Below are positions 7,329 through 16,071 of a DNA stretch of 64,000 bases, piece by piece. Every line of letters starts with the position of its first letter. Position 1 is the first letter of the stretch. Made by a program: the position numbers and the translations under genes. The notes under the pieces are model-generated. The model saw only the letters and a program-made list of their open reading frames with translations, had not been told where the DNA came from and did no database searches. The DNA comes from Mesorhizobium sp. B2-4-3 (lineage in GTDB: Bacteria > Pseudomonadota > Alphaproteobacteria > Rhizobiales > Rhizobiaceae): NCBI RefSeq assembly GCF_006442815.1, contig NZ_VFVL01000009.1, forward strand, positions 1 through 64,000, in the 5' to 3' direction.

Positions 7329-8447
7329 CTAATCCGCGTCCGCCATCATCTGCCCGCCGCCCAGCCAGGCGCGCCATTGGCGCTCGTCGCCATGAAAGAC
7401 GTTGAGGTCGATGCGGCCGCTTACGCCGTGCGACAGGCCGGAGCCGGAATATTGCCAGAACAGCCACCTGCGGCTCGGATAAACCTTTGACGGATGCGCC
7501 GCGACCGCGCGCAGCCAGAACGGGTAGTCCTGGAAGGCGCCGCGCAGATTGTCGCGATAGAAGTCGGGGCTGGTGTAGATGATGGGCCGCTGGCCATAGT
7601 GGCGCTCCAGCCTGTCCATGAATACCTGCATCTTCTCCAGCACCTTTTCACGCGAAGGCCGCCGCTTGCAGGAGGAATCGCCATTCCACTCCACGTCGAT
7701 GACCGGCGGCAGCGCGCCGTCCATCTTCGGCACGTTGCGGATGAACCAGTCGGCCTGCTCACCCGCCGTGCGGCACCAGTAGAAGAAATGATAGGCGCCG
7801 CGCTTCAGCCCGGCGGCGTCGGCGTTGCGCCAGTTCTTCATGAACATCGGGTCGAGATGGTCGCCGCCGTCGGTCGCCTTGATATAGGCGAAGTTGGCGC
7901 CCTGGGCGCGCAGCTTTCCCCAGTTGATGTTGCCCTGCCAGCGCGAGACGTCGACGCCGTGCACCGCCAGATGGCGCGGCGAAGAGCGGCCGAAATTGAT
8001 CGGCTTGGCGTCGCGGAACGCATAACGGGTGACCGGACCGGCGAGCATCGCGGGCGCCGCGCGCGACAGCCGCTTCGGCGCCGAGACGAGCGCCGCCTCC
8101 TGCACTGGCGGCTCGGCGCTGTCCGGCAATTCGGTCGCCGGGAAGTTCACCGTCTCTTCCTCGGCCAGACCGAAGGGACGCGAATTTTCGTCGCCGGGGC
8201 TCGCGTTATCCTCGTCGAGCAACGGCGCCGGCGGCTTGATGCGCGCGGCGCCCGACATCGACGCGGTCTCGACGGTTCTTTCGGTGACGGCGGTCCTTAC
8301 GCCCTTCGACACCGGCGCGCTCGGCCGCACGACCGAGCTCGTCGTCTCGTTGGACGGCATCTGCAACGCATCAACGCCCGACGTGGACGAGCAGCCGGCA
8401 AGGCATAGCGATGCGAGCACGAAACTGACGACGCCAAAAATCCGCAT
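7329..8447 (-). CDS. GH25 family lysozyme lipoprotein
   Basis: A 372-residue secreted muramidase. The N-terminus is a lipoprotein signal peptide with lipobox LAGC (16-19, acylated C19), followed by a 140-residue low-complexity linker rich in Ser, Pro, Ala and Glu. The catalytic domain (about 160-365) is glycosyl hydrolase family 25: HGVDVSRWQG with D166, AYIKATDGG, RGAYHFFYW, DVEWNG with D251 and the general acid E253, then YTSPDFY, LFWQYSGSG and DLNVF. GH25 enzymes cleave the MurNAc-GlcNAc bond of peptidoglycan. The lipid anchor places it at the outer or inner membrane face of the periplasm, suggesting wall remodelling. It is on the same strand as the phosphodiester glycosidase and UppP genes but separated by a repeat. 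Confidence 0.9.
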   Translation of the reverse strand: MRIFGVVSFVLASLCLAGCSSTSGVDALQMPSNETTSSVVRPSAPVSKGVRTAVTERTVETASMSGAARIKPPAPLLDEDNASPGDENSRPFGLAEEETVNFPATELPDSAEPPVQEAALVSAPKRLSRAAPAMLAGPVTRYAFRDAKPINFGRSSPRHLAVHGVDVSRWQGNINWGKLRAQGANFAYIKATDGGDHLDPMFMKNWRNADAAGLKRGAYHFFYWCRTAGEQADWFIRNVPKMDGALPPVIDVEWNGDSSCKRRPSREKVLEKMQVFMDRLERHYGQRPIIYTSPDFYRDNLRGAFQDYPFWLRAVAAHPSKVYPSRRWLFWQYSGSGLSHGVSGRIDLNVFHGDERQWRAWLGGGQMMADAD

Positions 8448-8601
8448 CTTTGACCTGTACGCAAAACAAAACAGACCGAAGGCAGGAACAGCGCCGCCGG
8501 AACCCCCATTCCTAATGAGAAATTACCAACAAAGTTTGAATCAAAATTTACTTTTGGCGCGACCGGATGATTCGGGGCGGCGCCGAAGGGAGCTTCTTGG
8601 C

Positions 8602-8726
8602 TAGCGCATGATCCCGAACCGAAGGTCAGCGTAGCAAAAAGTGGGAACCGGCTTTCGGAGAAAGATCATGCCCCAACAAAGAGCTAGATCAGGATGACGA
8701 TTCAACGAAACGCCATCCTGATCTAG
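8602..8726. repeat. Two adjacent palindromes (rhizobial GCATGATC family)
   Basis: First unit 8602-8672 has GCATGATCCCGAA at one end and AAGATCATGC at the other with AAAAAGTGGGAACCGG in the middle. Second unit: CTAGATCAGGATG (8684-8696) pairs perfectly with CATCCTGATCTAG (8714-8726) across a 17-base loop. The second palindrome overlaps the last codons and the stop of the gene ending at 8723, so it may also act as its terminator. Confidence 0.65.
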
Positions 8727-9508
8727 CGCTTGAACACGCCGATCATCGGCCCGAGATTCCAGAAATCGTCGTTGCGGCCGATCGCGGGCGCATAGAGGCT
8801 CGAGATCGAGCCGTCGAGGAAGAGCGCGTTCGGGCAGCCGAGCTGGTCGCGGAAAAGCCGCGCGAATTCGTGGAAGGTCACGACATCGTCCGAGATCGCG
8901 AAGACCGCGACCCCGTCGGCGCGCACGCCGACGCCGTCGCGAATCTTGCGCGAGGTGCCGTCGTAACGGAATTTCGGATGCAGCTTGCCGTCGATGACCA
9001 GCATCGGCCCGGACTGGGTCGCATAATCCACGCGCGGCGGACGCTTCAGGTAATCCTTGGTCGCGCGAACACCTGCCTTGCCGGCGCTGAGATAGAAGAT
9101 GCCGTTGGGCTGCATGGAGAAATTGCCGGTTCCCGATCCGATCTTCGCCGGCGTGACCTGCTCGCCGCGTTCGACATAGAGCCCGACCGGCGCGAGGTTC
9201 GGGTGAAACATGCCGGCATTGATGCCGAAGAGCATGATGCGCCCCGTCGCCTGCTGCGCGCTGCGCAGGTTGTGCAGCGACCTGTAGAGATCGCCGTCCT
9301 TGTTCTTCCAGAACAGCTCGATGGAAAAATGCTTGGGATCGGTCTCGCAGACGAGGTAGGCCGCATCCTCGAAAGTCTGGTTGCGGCAGGGCGGCAGCGC
9401 CGCCAGCCATTGGCCGAGGCCCATGCCGGCGCCGATAGCCGCCGGCACCGCCGATTTCACCAGCGTCGCCAGCAACGGCACGGATTGCAGCAGAGTCACA
9501 AGATCCAT
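8723..9508 (-). CDS. Phosphodiester glycosidase family protein (NAGPA/DUF2233)
   Basis: A 261-residue protein. An N-terminal hydrophobic stretch (residues 2-40, PLLATLVKSAVPAAIGAGMG) looks like a signal or membrane anchor. The remainder is the NAGPA/DUF2233 domain: MLFGINAGMF, GLYVERGE, GTGNFSMQPNGIFY, TQSGPMLVIDGKLHP, RDGVGVRADGVAVFAIS, and the family-typical ending NALFLDGSISSLYAP. Relatives remove GlcNAc from phosphodiester-linked sugars in man and act on envelope or exopolysaccharide structures in bacteria. The stop codon sits inside a repeat palindrome. The upstream uppP gene on the same strand starts only about 50 bp away, so co-transcription is possible and fits an envelope role. Confidence 0.85.
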   Translation of the reverse strand: MDLVTLLQSVPLLATLVKSAVPAAIGAGMGLGQWLAALPPCRNQTFEDAAYLVCETDPKHFSIELFWKNKDGDLYRSLHNLRSAQQATGRIMLFGINAGMFHPNLAPVGLYVERGEQVTPAKIGSGTGNFSMQPNGIFYLSAGKAGVRATKDYLKRPPRVDYATQSGPMLVIDGKLHPKFRYDGTSRKIRDGVGVRADGVAVFAISDDVVTFHEFARLFRDQLGCPNALFLDGSISSLYAPAIGRNDDFWNLGPMIGVFKR

Positions 9509-9556
9509 CAGCGCACCCGAGCGTCGGCGTCGATACAGCGGATTGGGTCGAGACCT

Positions 9557-10429
9557 CTAGACAAGCCAGCCGGTCGCGACCCCGATCAGCAGCACCACGC
9601 CGAGCAGGCCGCGATAGATGACGAACGGCCAGGCGGAGAAGCGCTCGAGCACGCGCATCAGCCCCCATATCGCGAAGAAAGCCGAGATCGAGGCGACGAC
9701 GAGGCCGACGGCCAGGATCGACCAGCCATGCGCGTCGAGATGCACCTTGTGCAGTTCATAGAGCTCCTTGAGGCCGGCGAGCGCAATGGCCGGCAAGCCG
9801 AGCAGGAACGACAGGCGGGCCGCCTCCGGCCGGGCAAAGCCCAGCCCCATCGCCGCCGTCAGGGTCGAGCCCGAGCGCGAGACGCCGGGAATAAGCGCGC
9901 CGACCTGGGCGACGCCCACCAGCAGCGCGTCGAGGATCGATGCCTGGCGCAGCACCAGCTTGTGGCTGGCGAAGATTTCGGCGAGCGCCAGGAGGATCGC
10001 CATGGCGATGCAGGCCCAGCCGATCACGGCCAGCCCACGCAAGGGCGAATTGCAGGCGTTGAGCACGCCGGAAAGCGCGAGACCCGCAATGACGATCGGA
10101 ACCGTCGCAAGCACGATGCTGATCGCGAGGCGGAAATAGCGATCGCTGAAATCGCGGCGCGAGATCGCCGACAGCGATCCGAACAGCACGTCCCTGACGT
10201 CGCTCCAGAAATAGCTGATCACCGCCGCCAGCGCCGCCAGTTGCATGGCGGCGGAGAAGGCCGATCCGGGGTCCTGCCAGCCGAGCACGGCCGGCACGAT
10301 GCGCATATGCGCCGTGGATGAGATCGGCAGCAATTCGGTGATGCCTTGCACGATGCCGAGGAACGCCACCTTGGCATAACCCAGGCCGACAAAGCCGGTA
10401 TCCAGTCCTTGCGTGCAGACGTCGGTCAT
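9557..10429 (-). CDS. uppP: Undecaprenyl-diphosphatase (UppP/BacA)
   Basis: A 290-residue integral membrane protein with about eight hydrophobic helices and both BacA active-site segments: GITELLPISSTAH (about 31-43, with the catalytic Glu and Ser) and GVSRSGSTLTAAMGLGF (about 176-192, with the conserved Arg and Ser). It removes a phosphate from undecaprenyl pyrophosphate so the lipid carrier can be reused for peptidoglycan and polysaccharide export; loss or overproduction alters bacitracin sensitivity. The length is slightly above the usual 265-275 because of a 20-residue N-terminal extension. It is divergent from the gene at 10634. Confidence 0.93.
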   Translation of the reverse strand: MTDVCTQGLDTGFVGLGYAKVAFLGIVQGITELLPISSTAHMRIVPAVLGWQDPGSAFSAAMQLAALAAVISYFWSDVRDVLFGSLSAISRRDFSDRYFRLAISIVLATVPIVIAGLALSGVLNACNSPLRGLAVIGWACIAMAILLALAEIFASHKLVLRQASILDALLVGVAQVGALIPGVSRSGSTLTAAMGLGFARPEAARLSFLLGLPAIALAGLKELYELHKVHLDAHGWSILAVGLVVASISAFFAIWGLMRVLERFSAWPFVIYRGLLGVVLLIGVATGWLV

Positions 10430-10564
10430 CCCGGTCCTTTCCCCGTGCCCCGGTCGTCATCAGGGGCAAAAAGTGAATCGTCATCGAAAGCCCATCGAGG
10501 ACAGGCTTAGCCTCACGATAGCGTGATTCCAACTCACGGATTTGTAAGGTGCCGCTAATCCTGC

Positions 10565-10592
10565 TTGACAACAGGCGACATCATATTATCCT
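10565..10592 (+). promoter_or_regulatory. Sigma-70-like promoter before the gene at 10634
   Basis: TTGACA at 10565-10570 and TATCCT at 10587-10592 are 16 bases apart. A small inverted repeat CTTAC-ACT-GTAAG at 10601-10613 lies just downstream, where it could act as an operator, and GGAGGAG at 10621-10627 is the ribosome site for the ATG at 10634. Confidence 0.45.
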
Positions 10593-10633
10593 CTGCTAAT
10601 CTTACACTGTAAGGCAAATCGGAGGAGCATCCC

Positions 10634-11563
10634 ATGTCGACCGCCGCCCTTTCGGAACTGCAGCCAGTGGCGCCGCCGCAAACACACGTCCCGGACATCG
10701 CGATCGAGGCGGTGTCGCATGATTTCAGCCGCGCCATCGAGCGCGCGGAAGTCGCGGCATGGCTCGACCTCTACGCAGCGGCGCCGGCGGATTTCGCGGC
10801 GCGGCTAGGGCTTTCGATCGCGCGCGACGGCGACCTTGTGTGGACCACCTGCACGACGATCCCGTTCATCCATTTCAACTGCGTGAAGAATATCGGCGTC
10901 GATGAGCCGGCGACGGAAGAACAGGTCGACGCGCTGCTCGCGCATTACCGCGCGGCCGGCATCATGCGGCCTTGGTTCTATATCAACCCGCACACCGAGC
11001 CGTCGCGGCTGAGGTGCTGGCTGGAAGCGCGCGGGATGCAGCAGCAAGGCGGCTGGGAGCGCCTCTATCGCGACGCGGCGCCGCTGGCGGACGAACCGCT
11101 TTTCCCGGGCGACCCGCTGATCCCGGTCGACGATCTGCTGGTCGAGAAGGTCACGCCCGGGACAGCTTCGGAATGGGCTTCCTTCATCGATACCAAATAC
11201 AGGCTCCCCACCACGCCCTGGCTGATGGCGCTTGTCGGTCGCAGGGGCTGGCATCACTATATGCTGAAACGCAGGGGCTCGGTCGCCGCCGTGCGCTCGC
11301 TCTTCATCTCAAACGGGGCCGCCTGGACCGGCATGGACGCGCCGGTGCCGGGCATCATGGCGCCGAGCTTCGATCTTGACGCCATGCTTGGCGAAAGGCT
11401 GGTCCGCGACGGCATAGCCGCCGGCGCGAAACTGTTTGTCGCCGATATCGAGGCGCCGCGCCCCGACCGCGACGGGCCGGCTTATCGCAACTACGACCGG
11501 CTCGGCTTCAGGCTCGCCTATTTGCGCAGCCACTACAGTTACCTGCCCGCGAATTCGAGCTGA
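10634..11563 (+). CDS. Conserved hypothetical protein with GNAT-like C-terminus
   Basis: A 309-residue protein that I cannot assign to a named family. Residues 25-140 (AIERAEVAAWLDLYAAAP, later TTIPFIHFNCVKNIGV and LLAHYRAAGIMRPWFYINPH) and residues 165-305 look like two GNAT-related halves. The end, YRNYDRLGFRLAYLRSHYSY, matches the last strand and helix of an acetyltransferase (LGF motif), but the acetyl-CoA pyrophosphate loop (Q/RxxGxG/A) is not evident. No signal peptide. It has its own strong ribosome site (GGAGGAG, seven bases before ATG) and a recognisable promoter, so it is probably a single-gene unit. Substrate unknown. Confidence 0.75.
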   Translation: MSTAALSELQPVAPPQTHVPDIAIEAVSHDFSRAIERAEVAAWLDLYAAAPADFAARLGLSIARDGDLVWTTCTTIPFIHFNCVKNIGVDEPATEEQVDALLAHYRAAGIMRPWFYINPHTEPSRLRCWLEARGMQQQGGWERLYRDAAPLADEPLFPGDPLIPVDDLLVEKVTPGTASEWASFIDTKYRLPTTPWLMALVGRRGWHHYMLKRRGSVAAVRSLFISNGAAWTGMDAPVPGIMAPSFDLDAMLGERLVRDGIAAGAKLFVADIEAPRPDRDGPAYRNYDRLGFRLAYLRSHYSYLPANSS

Positions 11564-11584
11564 CCAATTTTCCCTAGAATTGCC

Positions 11585-11797
11585 TCAGCGGTAGAGCCAC
11601 TGCTTCAGGCAGCTTCTTGCGACCACATGCGCTGGCGGCACCGAAGCCTGGTCGATGCGAGAATCCTCGCCCGCCCTGTCGCGAGCCTTTTCCAGAAGCA
11701 GGCGAAGCTCGGCCGGGCGCACACGATCGCGCGCCATCACGAGCTGGACCATCGGGTCGTTCAAAAGCTCGTCCAGGGTGTTGATGCTCTCGCTCAT
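11585..11797 (-). CDS. Small conserved hypothetical protein
   Basis: A 70-residue acidic-then-basic protein beginning MSESINTLDELLNDPMVQLV and ending ARSCLKQWLYR. It is mostly predicted helix, with RVRPAELRLLLEKARDR in the middle. Similar 60-70 residue proteins are common in rhizobial genomes and have no known role. It converges on the gene ending at 11563 and has no clear operon partner. High-GC codon use matches the neighbourhood, which argues that it is a real gene. Confidence 0.6.
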   Translation of the reverse strand: MSESINTLDELLNDPMVQLVMARDRVRPAELRLLLEKARDRAGEDSRIDQASVPPAHVVARSCLKQWLYR

Positions 11798-11926
11798 CCG
11801 TCGCCTCCTCGATGCCTTCCCGCATGGCGCTTAGATAGGCAGCCAAAGATGGCCCGCCAATGACGCTTTGCCGGCTATCTCGTGAATCGAAGATGAAATT
11901 TTTGTGCAGGCCTGCGTCGCAATGAC

Positions 11927-12322
11927 TCAGGCCGGCGGCGCGCCTTCATGTTGCGGCAGGCCATCGTCGAGCATCAGCCAGGGCTGCTTCGAGGTGGTCC
12001 AGAAATGCATGTCGGGCTTGAACAGCGACGGATCGTCGAGCGAGCCGGACGTGACGCCGAGAATGCCCCTGGAGTCGCGCCGTGAGAACAAAGTCGTGCC
12101 GCAGGCCGGGCAGAAGCCGCGCTGGAGGTCGGGCGTGGAATTGATCGTCGCCACCGGCCCCTCGATGGTCACGTCGTCGATGCGGAACAGAAGCCGCGCG
12201 TTGAAGGCTGCGCCGATCGCTTTCTGGCAGATCCGGCAATGGCAGACGCGCTCGTTGATCGGCTCGGCATCGGCCCGATACCGCACCGCGCCGCACAAGC
12301 AACCGCCCTCATACTTCGCCAT
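11927..12322 (-). CDS. GFA family protein (glutathione-dependent formaldehyde-activating-like)
   Basis: A 131-residue zinc-binding protein of the GFA/CENP-V fold. The metal ligands are visible: CLC (C8, C10), CHCRIC (C27, C29, C32) and CPAC (C71, C74), the usual two-zinc arrangement. Founding member Gfa was proposed to catalyse S-hydroxymethylglutathione formation, but most family members have no proven substrate. An in-frame ATG nine bases upstream (12331) exists. The start at 12322 was chosen because AGGA lies seven to eight bases before it. No operon partner. Confidence 0.88.
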   Translation of the reverse strand: MAKYEGGCLCGAVRYRADAEPINERVCHCRICQKAIGAAFNARLLFRIDDVTIEGPVATINSTPDLQRGFCPACGTTLFSRRDSRGILGVTSGSLDDPSLFKPDMHFWTTSKQPWLMLDDGLPQHEGAPPA

Positions 12323-12433
12323 GATAAGCATCCTGTTTGTCGGAACGCTCTAGCCGCCGGCATCGCGGCGTCAATCAAAAAGCTTTGATGGGACACGATC
12401 GCTAACGGTGATAGGCCCGCCCCTGGCGAGAGA

Positions 12434-12682
12434 TCAATGGCGCTTGGCCTGGACGAGATAGGCGTCGATCGTGGTCTCGCCCAGCCATTTGGCGGCTTCG
12501 AGCCGGTGCAGCCCCTCGACCAGGACGTGACGTTTGCCGTCGTGCCGCACCTGGATCGGCGTCTTCATGCCGTTTTCCAGAATATCCTCGGCGAGATGGC
12601 GCACGGTCTCGGGATGCAGCGTCTTGCGGCGCGCCGTCGGCACGTAGATGTCGTCGACCTTGACCTTTTGCACGCGCAGCAT
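12434..12682 (-). CDS. Stand-alone ParB-like/Srx-fold domain protein
   Basis: An 82-residue protein that is nothing but a ParB N-terminal (sulfiredoxin-like) domain: VDDIYVPTARRKTLHPETV, LAEDILENGMKTPIQVR, and the nucleotide-binding core VLVEGLHRLEAAKWLGE, which matches the ParB GxHRxxA box (G56-H58-R59). ParB proper uses this domain as a CTPase and has a DNA-binding half that is absent here. Small versions occur near plasmid and phage genes as well as in chromosomes; a role in nucleotide binding is likely but the target is unknown. No parA or DNA-binding partner is nearby. Confidence 0.8.
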   Translation of the reverse strand: MLRVQKVKVDDIYVPTARRKTLHPETVRHLAEDILENGMKTPIQVRHDGKRHVLVEGLHRLEAAKWLGETTIDAYLVQAKRH

Positions 12683-12831
12683 GTCGGCTCCCGGCGTTGG
12701 AACATCGCCTCAGCATGAAGTAACTCGTTTGCCAGATATCGCCAAGCGCAAGGCGCGCTGGCCCGATGCTTTCCATTTGACGCTTGGCCGGCCGATGGTC
12801 TCAATGACGGCCTCGTGATCTCAGGTGTTCC

Positions 12832-14484
12832 TTGACGCAACTGCCCACCGAATTCCCCGATTTCGGGCTGACGCCCGAGCAGCGCCGCGAGGCGGTGCGC
12901 GGCCATTACTATGAATGGCCGGGCATGGATGGCTCGAGCGGTGAGATCTGGTGCTACAGCGACCGCTTTTCCTATCGCCCGGGCGAGATAGTGACGCTTC
13001 ACGTGAGTTCGACGGCGCCGCAATTCGGCATCGTCATCGTCCGCGACGGCGGCAGCGAGACCAAGGTCTTCGAGAAGACAGGTCTGTCGGCGCGCTGGCA
13101 GGATACGCCCGACCAATGCTCGGTCGAAGGCTGCGGCTGGGAGGCGTCGTTCGAATTCCGTGTCGGCGACGACTGGCCGTCAGGCGCCTATCGCGTGACG
13201 CTCTCGGCCGAAGGCCGTGGCGGCAAGCCGGTCCGCAGCCATCATCTCTTCATCGTCGCGCCCCTGGCCGGTCGCAAGCCCGGCCGCCTGCTGCAGGTCG
13301 CCGCCACCGGCACCTGGCTCGCCTACAACACCTGGGGCGGCTCGAACCACTATCAGGGCATCACCGGCCCGAACCGCGACCAGTACGCGACGATGGTGTC
13401 GACGCAGCGTCCCTGGTGCCGCGGCTTTGTCGTGCTGCCCAAGGATGCGCCGCGCGTGCCGCTGGAAGTCGCGGTGCCGCCGAAGACCGTGCCGCGCTAT
13501 CCGCATATGGAATGGGCTTTCGCGACCGGACATTCGAAGAAATACGCCTCGTCCGGCTGGGCGAGCTATGACAGCCATTTCTTCCGCTTCGCCGAGCGCG
13601 CCGGCTATGCGGTCGACCTCGCCAGCCAGCACGAATTGCATTTCTCACCCGAAATCCTCGATGGCTATGACTGCGTCGTCTTCGTCGGCCATGACGAATA
13701 CTGGACCTGGGAGATGCGCGACGCCGTCGACAATTATGTGACCGGCGGCGGGCGCGCGGCGCGCTTCGCCGGCAATTTCATGTGGCAGACGCGGCTGGAA
13801 GACGAAGGCCGCCGCCAGGTCTGCTACAAATACAAGGCACGCGCGGAGGACCCCGCCTATCGCGGCGGCGATGTCAGCCGCGCCACCAATTCCTGGGAAG
13901 CGCCCGAGATCGGTCGTCCGGGCAGCGCCACCTTCGGCCTCAATGCGACGCGGGGCGTCTATGCCGGCTGGGGCGGCTGCGCGCCGCGCGGCGTGCGCGG
14001 CTTTCCGGTCTACCGTCCCGAGCACTGGGCCTTCGCCGGCACCGGCATCTATTACGGCGACCTGCTCGGCGCCGACAGCCATGTCTATGGCTATGAGGTC
14101 GACGGTCTCGATTTCGAGATCCGCGGCGGCCTGCCCTACCCGACCGCGCAGAGCGGCGCGCCGGACAGCTTGCAGGTGCTGGCGGTAGGCATGGCGAGCC
14201 AGGTCGAGGAGAGCGCCGACATCCCGATCGAGGACCAGTTCCTCACCGACGAGGACGGCCGCTTCACCGCCGAAACCTTGTTCGGCGAGGCCAGCGACGC
14301 CAATCTCGACAAGGTCAAGCGCGGCAACGGCATGATCGTCAATTTCCCGCGCGGCAAGGGCGAGGTCTTCCATGCCGGAAGCTGCGAATGGGTCGCCGGC
14401 CTGCTAAGGCAGGACGCGATGGTCGAACGCGTGACCAAAAATGTTCTCGACCGCTATCTTGGCCGAGACGAGAAGGGTGAATGA
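12832..14484 (+). CDS. N,N-dimethylformamidase beta-subunit-like protein
   Basis: A 550-residue protein starting at TTG (12832), with CAGG just upstream and no in-frame ATG nearby. Residues 30-145 form an immunoglobulin-like sandwich (YYEWPGMDGSSGEIWCYSD, FSYRPGEIVTLHVSST). The C-terminal two-thirds is the domain found in the large subunit of N,N-dimethylformamidase: LLQVAATGTWLAYNTWGGSN, YDCVVFVGHDEYWTWEMRDA, GRAARFAGNFMWQTR and GSCEWVAG near the end. DMFase hydrolyses small N-alkyl amides with mononuclear iron, so an amide or formamide hydrolase function is plausible; substrate unproven. The true enzyme is longer and has a small alpha subunit that I do not find here. ATGA overlap couples it to the aminotransferase. 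Confidence 0.8.
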   Translation: MTQLPTEFPDFGLTPEQRREAVRGHYYEWPGMDGSSGEIWCYSDRFSYRPGEIVTLHVSSTAPQFGIVIVRDGGSETKVFEKTGLSARWQDTPDQCSVEGCGWEASFEFRVGDDWPSGAYRVTLSAEGRGGKPVRSHHLFIVAPLAGRKPGRLLQVAATGTWLAYNTWGGSNHYQGITGPNRDQYATMVSTQRPWCRGFVVLPKDAPRVPLEVAVPPKTVPRYPHMEWAFATGHSKKYASSGWASYDSHFFRFAERAGYAVDLASQHELHFSPEILDGYDCVVFVGHDEYWTWEMRDAVDNYVTGGGRAARFAGNFMWQTRLEDEGRRQVCYKYKARAEDPAYRGGDVSRATNSWEAPEIGRPGSATFGLNATRGVYAGWGGCAPRGVRGFPVYRPEHWAFAGTGIYYGDLLGADSHVYGYEVDGLDFEIRGGLPYPTAQSGAPDSLQVLAVGMASQVEESADIPIEDQFLTDEDGRFTAETLFGEASDANLDKVKRGNGMIVNFPRGKGEVFHAGSCEWVAGLLRQDAMVERVTKNVLDRYLGRDEKGE

Positions 14485-15866
14485 GCGCTGTGCAGTCCAT
14501 CGAAACCGGCCGCCGGCCGAACCTGTTCCATTTCACGCGGCGGCCCCAGCCGATGGTGGATCGCGCCGACGGCATCTATTTGTGGGACAAGAGCGGCCGC
14601 CGTTACATCGACGGCTCGAGCGGCGCGGTCAACGTCAATATTGGTCACGGCAACCGCAACGTCATCGATGCGATGAAGCGACAGCTCGACCGCGTTAGCT
14701 TCGCCTACATCTTTCAATTTCAGAACGAACAGGCCGTCGACCTGGCGCGAGAGCTGGCCGAGCGGCTTCCGAACGGGCTCGACCGGATCTATTTCGTATC
14801 CGGCGGTTCCGAGGCTGTCGAAGCCTGCCTCAAGCTCGCGCGCCAATGGGCGGTGGCGACAGGCCAGCACAAACGCTGGAAAATCATCGGACGCATGCCC
14901 TCCTATCATGGCATCACGCTTGGCACGCTTGCCGTCACAGGCGACGATATCCTGACCAAGACATTCGACCCGGTCGGCCGGCCGATGCCGTTGGTGCCGG
15001 CCCCGCTTGTCCATCGCGACCAGGACAATCTGTCGGTGGAAGAGCGCGGCCTCCGCTACGCGAACATGCTCGAGGAAAAAATCCTGGAGGAAGGGCCCGA
15101 AAGCGTGCTCGCCTTCATCATGGAGCCGATCGGCGGCGCAGCGACCGCGGCGCTGGTCCCGCCCGACAGCTATTTTACCCGGATCCGCGAAATCTGCGAC
15201 CGTTACGGCATCCTGCTTATCCACGACGAAGTGATGACCGGCATCGGACGCACCGGCAAATTCCTGGGCGGTGACCACTGGTCCTGCCGGCCGGATATCG
15301 TCGCGCTGTCGAAAGGGCTGAGTTCAGGCTATGCGCCGCTTGGCGCGATTGCCGCCAGTGAAAGGATAGTCGGGCCAGTCGTTGAAAAGGGCGGCTTCCT
15401 GCATGGCCATACCTATGGCGGCAACCCTGTCGCCTGCGCGGCCGGGGTTGCCGTTCTTGGCGAAGTCGACCGCCTCGGCCTTGTCGAGAATTCCGCCATC
15501 ATGGGTGAGCTGCTGAGGGGTGAGCTTGAAGCTCTGTCCGGCCGCTTTCCTTTCGTAGCCGACGTGCGAGGCAAGGGTCTGTTCATGGGTGCGGAACTCT
15601 ACGCCGACCCCTTGGCCAGGACGCCATTGCCGCAAAATCTCAACGCAAATTTGCGGCTCATCGATCTGGCCTTCGAGCGTGGACTTATCATCTACTCGCG
15701 GCGGGTGCGCGGCGGGCCGGTGAGTGATAATTTCATGGTTTGCCCGCCGTTGATCACAACCCGCGAACAGATCGGCGAAATTATCGCGGTCCTTGGCGAC
15801 ACGCTGGAAGCACTTGCCGCCGAACTTGATCTGCCGGTCGATCGCTCAGGCCGAATGACGTTTTGA
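14481..15866 (+). CDS. Class III (aspartate-family) aminotransferase, PLP-dependent
   Basis: A 461-residue aminotransferase of the omega-amino-acid/ornithine group. The PLP lysine is K278 in LSKGLSSGYAPLGA. The cofactor-binding Asp is D249 in ILLIHDEVMTGIGRTG, and YFVSGGSEAVEACLKLAR (104-121) is the phosphate-binding helix. Such enzymes move amino groups from omega-amines (GABA, polyamines, taurine, beta-alanine) to pyruvate or 2-oxoglutarate. It overlaps the dimethylformamidase-like gene by four bases (ATGA), so the two are translationally coupled, and it is followed after a repeat by GNAT and deacetylase genes. The substrate may be an amine released by its neighbour; that is inference. Confidence 0.92.
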   Translation: MSAVQSIETGRRPNLFHFTRRPQPMVDRADGIYLWDKSGRRYIDGSSGAVNVNIGHGNRNVIDAMKRQLDRVSFAYIFQFQNEQAVDLARELAERLPNGLDRIYFVSGGSEAVEACLKLARQWAVATGQHKRWKIIGRMPSYHGITLGTLAVTGDDILTKTFDPVGRPMPLVPAPLVHRDQDNLSVEERGLRYANMLEEKILEEGPESVLAFIMEPIGGAATAALVPPDSYFTRIREICDRYGILLIHDEVMTGIGRTGKFLGGDHWSCRPDIVALSKGLSSGYAPLGAIAASERIVGPVVEKGGFLHGHTYGGNPVACAAGVAVLGEVDRLGLVENSAIMGELLRGELEALSGRFPFVADVRGKGLFMGAELYADPLARTPLPQNLNANLRLIDLAFERGLIIYSRRVRGGPVSDNFMVCPPLITTREQIGEIIAVLGDTLEALAAELDLPVDRSGRMTF

Positions 15867-15893
15867 GACATCCTGAGATGTTGGCGATCCTTC

Positions 15894-16053
15894 GCACCCC
15901 CCTCTGGCCTGCCGGCCATCTCCCCCGCAAGGGGGGAGATCAGATATCGCGCCTGCCTTCGCCAATCTCCAACGTCACAAGAGGCGCGGCGCCATCAAAG
16001 CTGCCAATCTCCCCCCTTGCGGGGGAGATGTCCGGCAGGACAGAGGGGGGTGC
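15894..16053. repeat. RIME-like inverted-repeat element
   Basis: A 160-bp unit with 47-48-bp inverted ends: 15894-15940 begins GCACCCCCCTCTGGCCTGCC and 16006-16053 is its reverse complement with about three mismatches. Each arm contains the stem ATCTCCCCC-GCAA-GGGGGAGAT. It occupies the gap between the aminotransferase and the GNAT gene, ending 18 bp before that gene's GTG start. Confidence 0.75.
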
Positions 16054-16071
16054 CTGGGCGCCGTACTTATC

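Noticed and set aside
8870..10321. Plus-strand open frame of 483 codons
   Set aside because: Opposite uppP and the phosphodiester glycosidase; composition is of an antisense frame.
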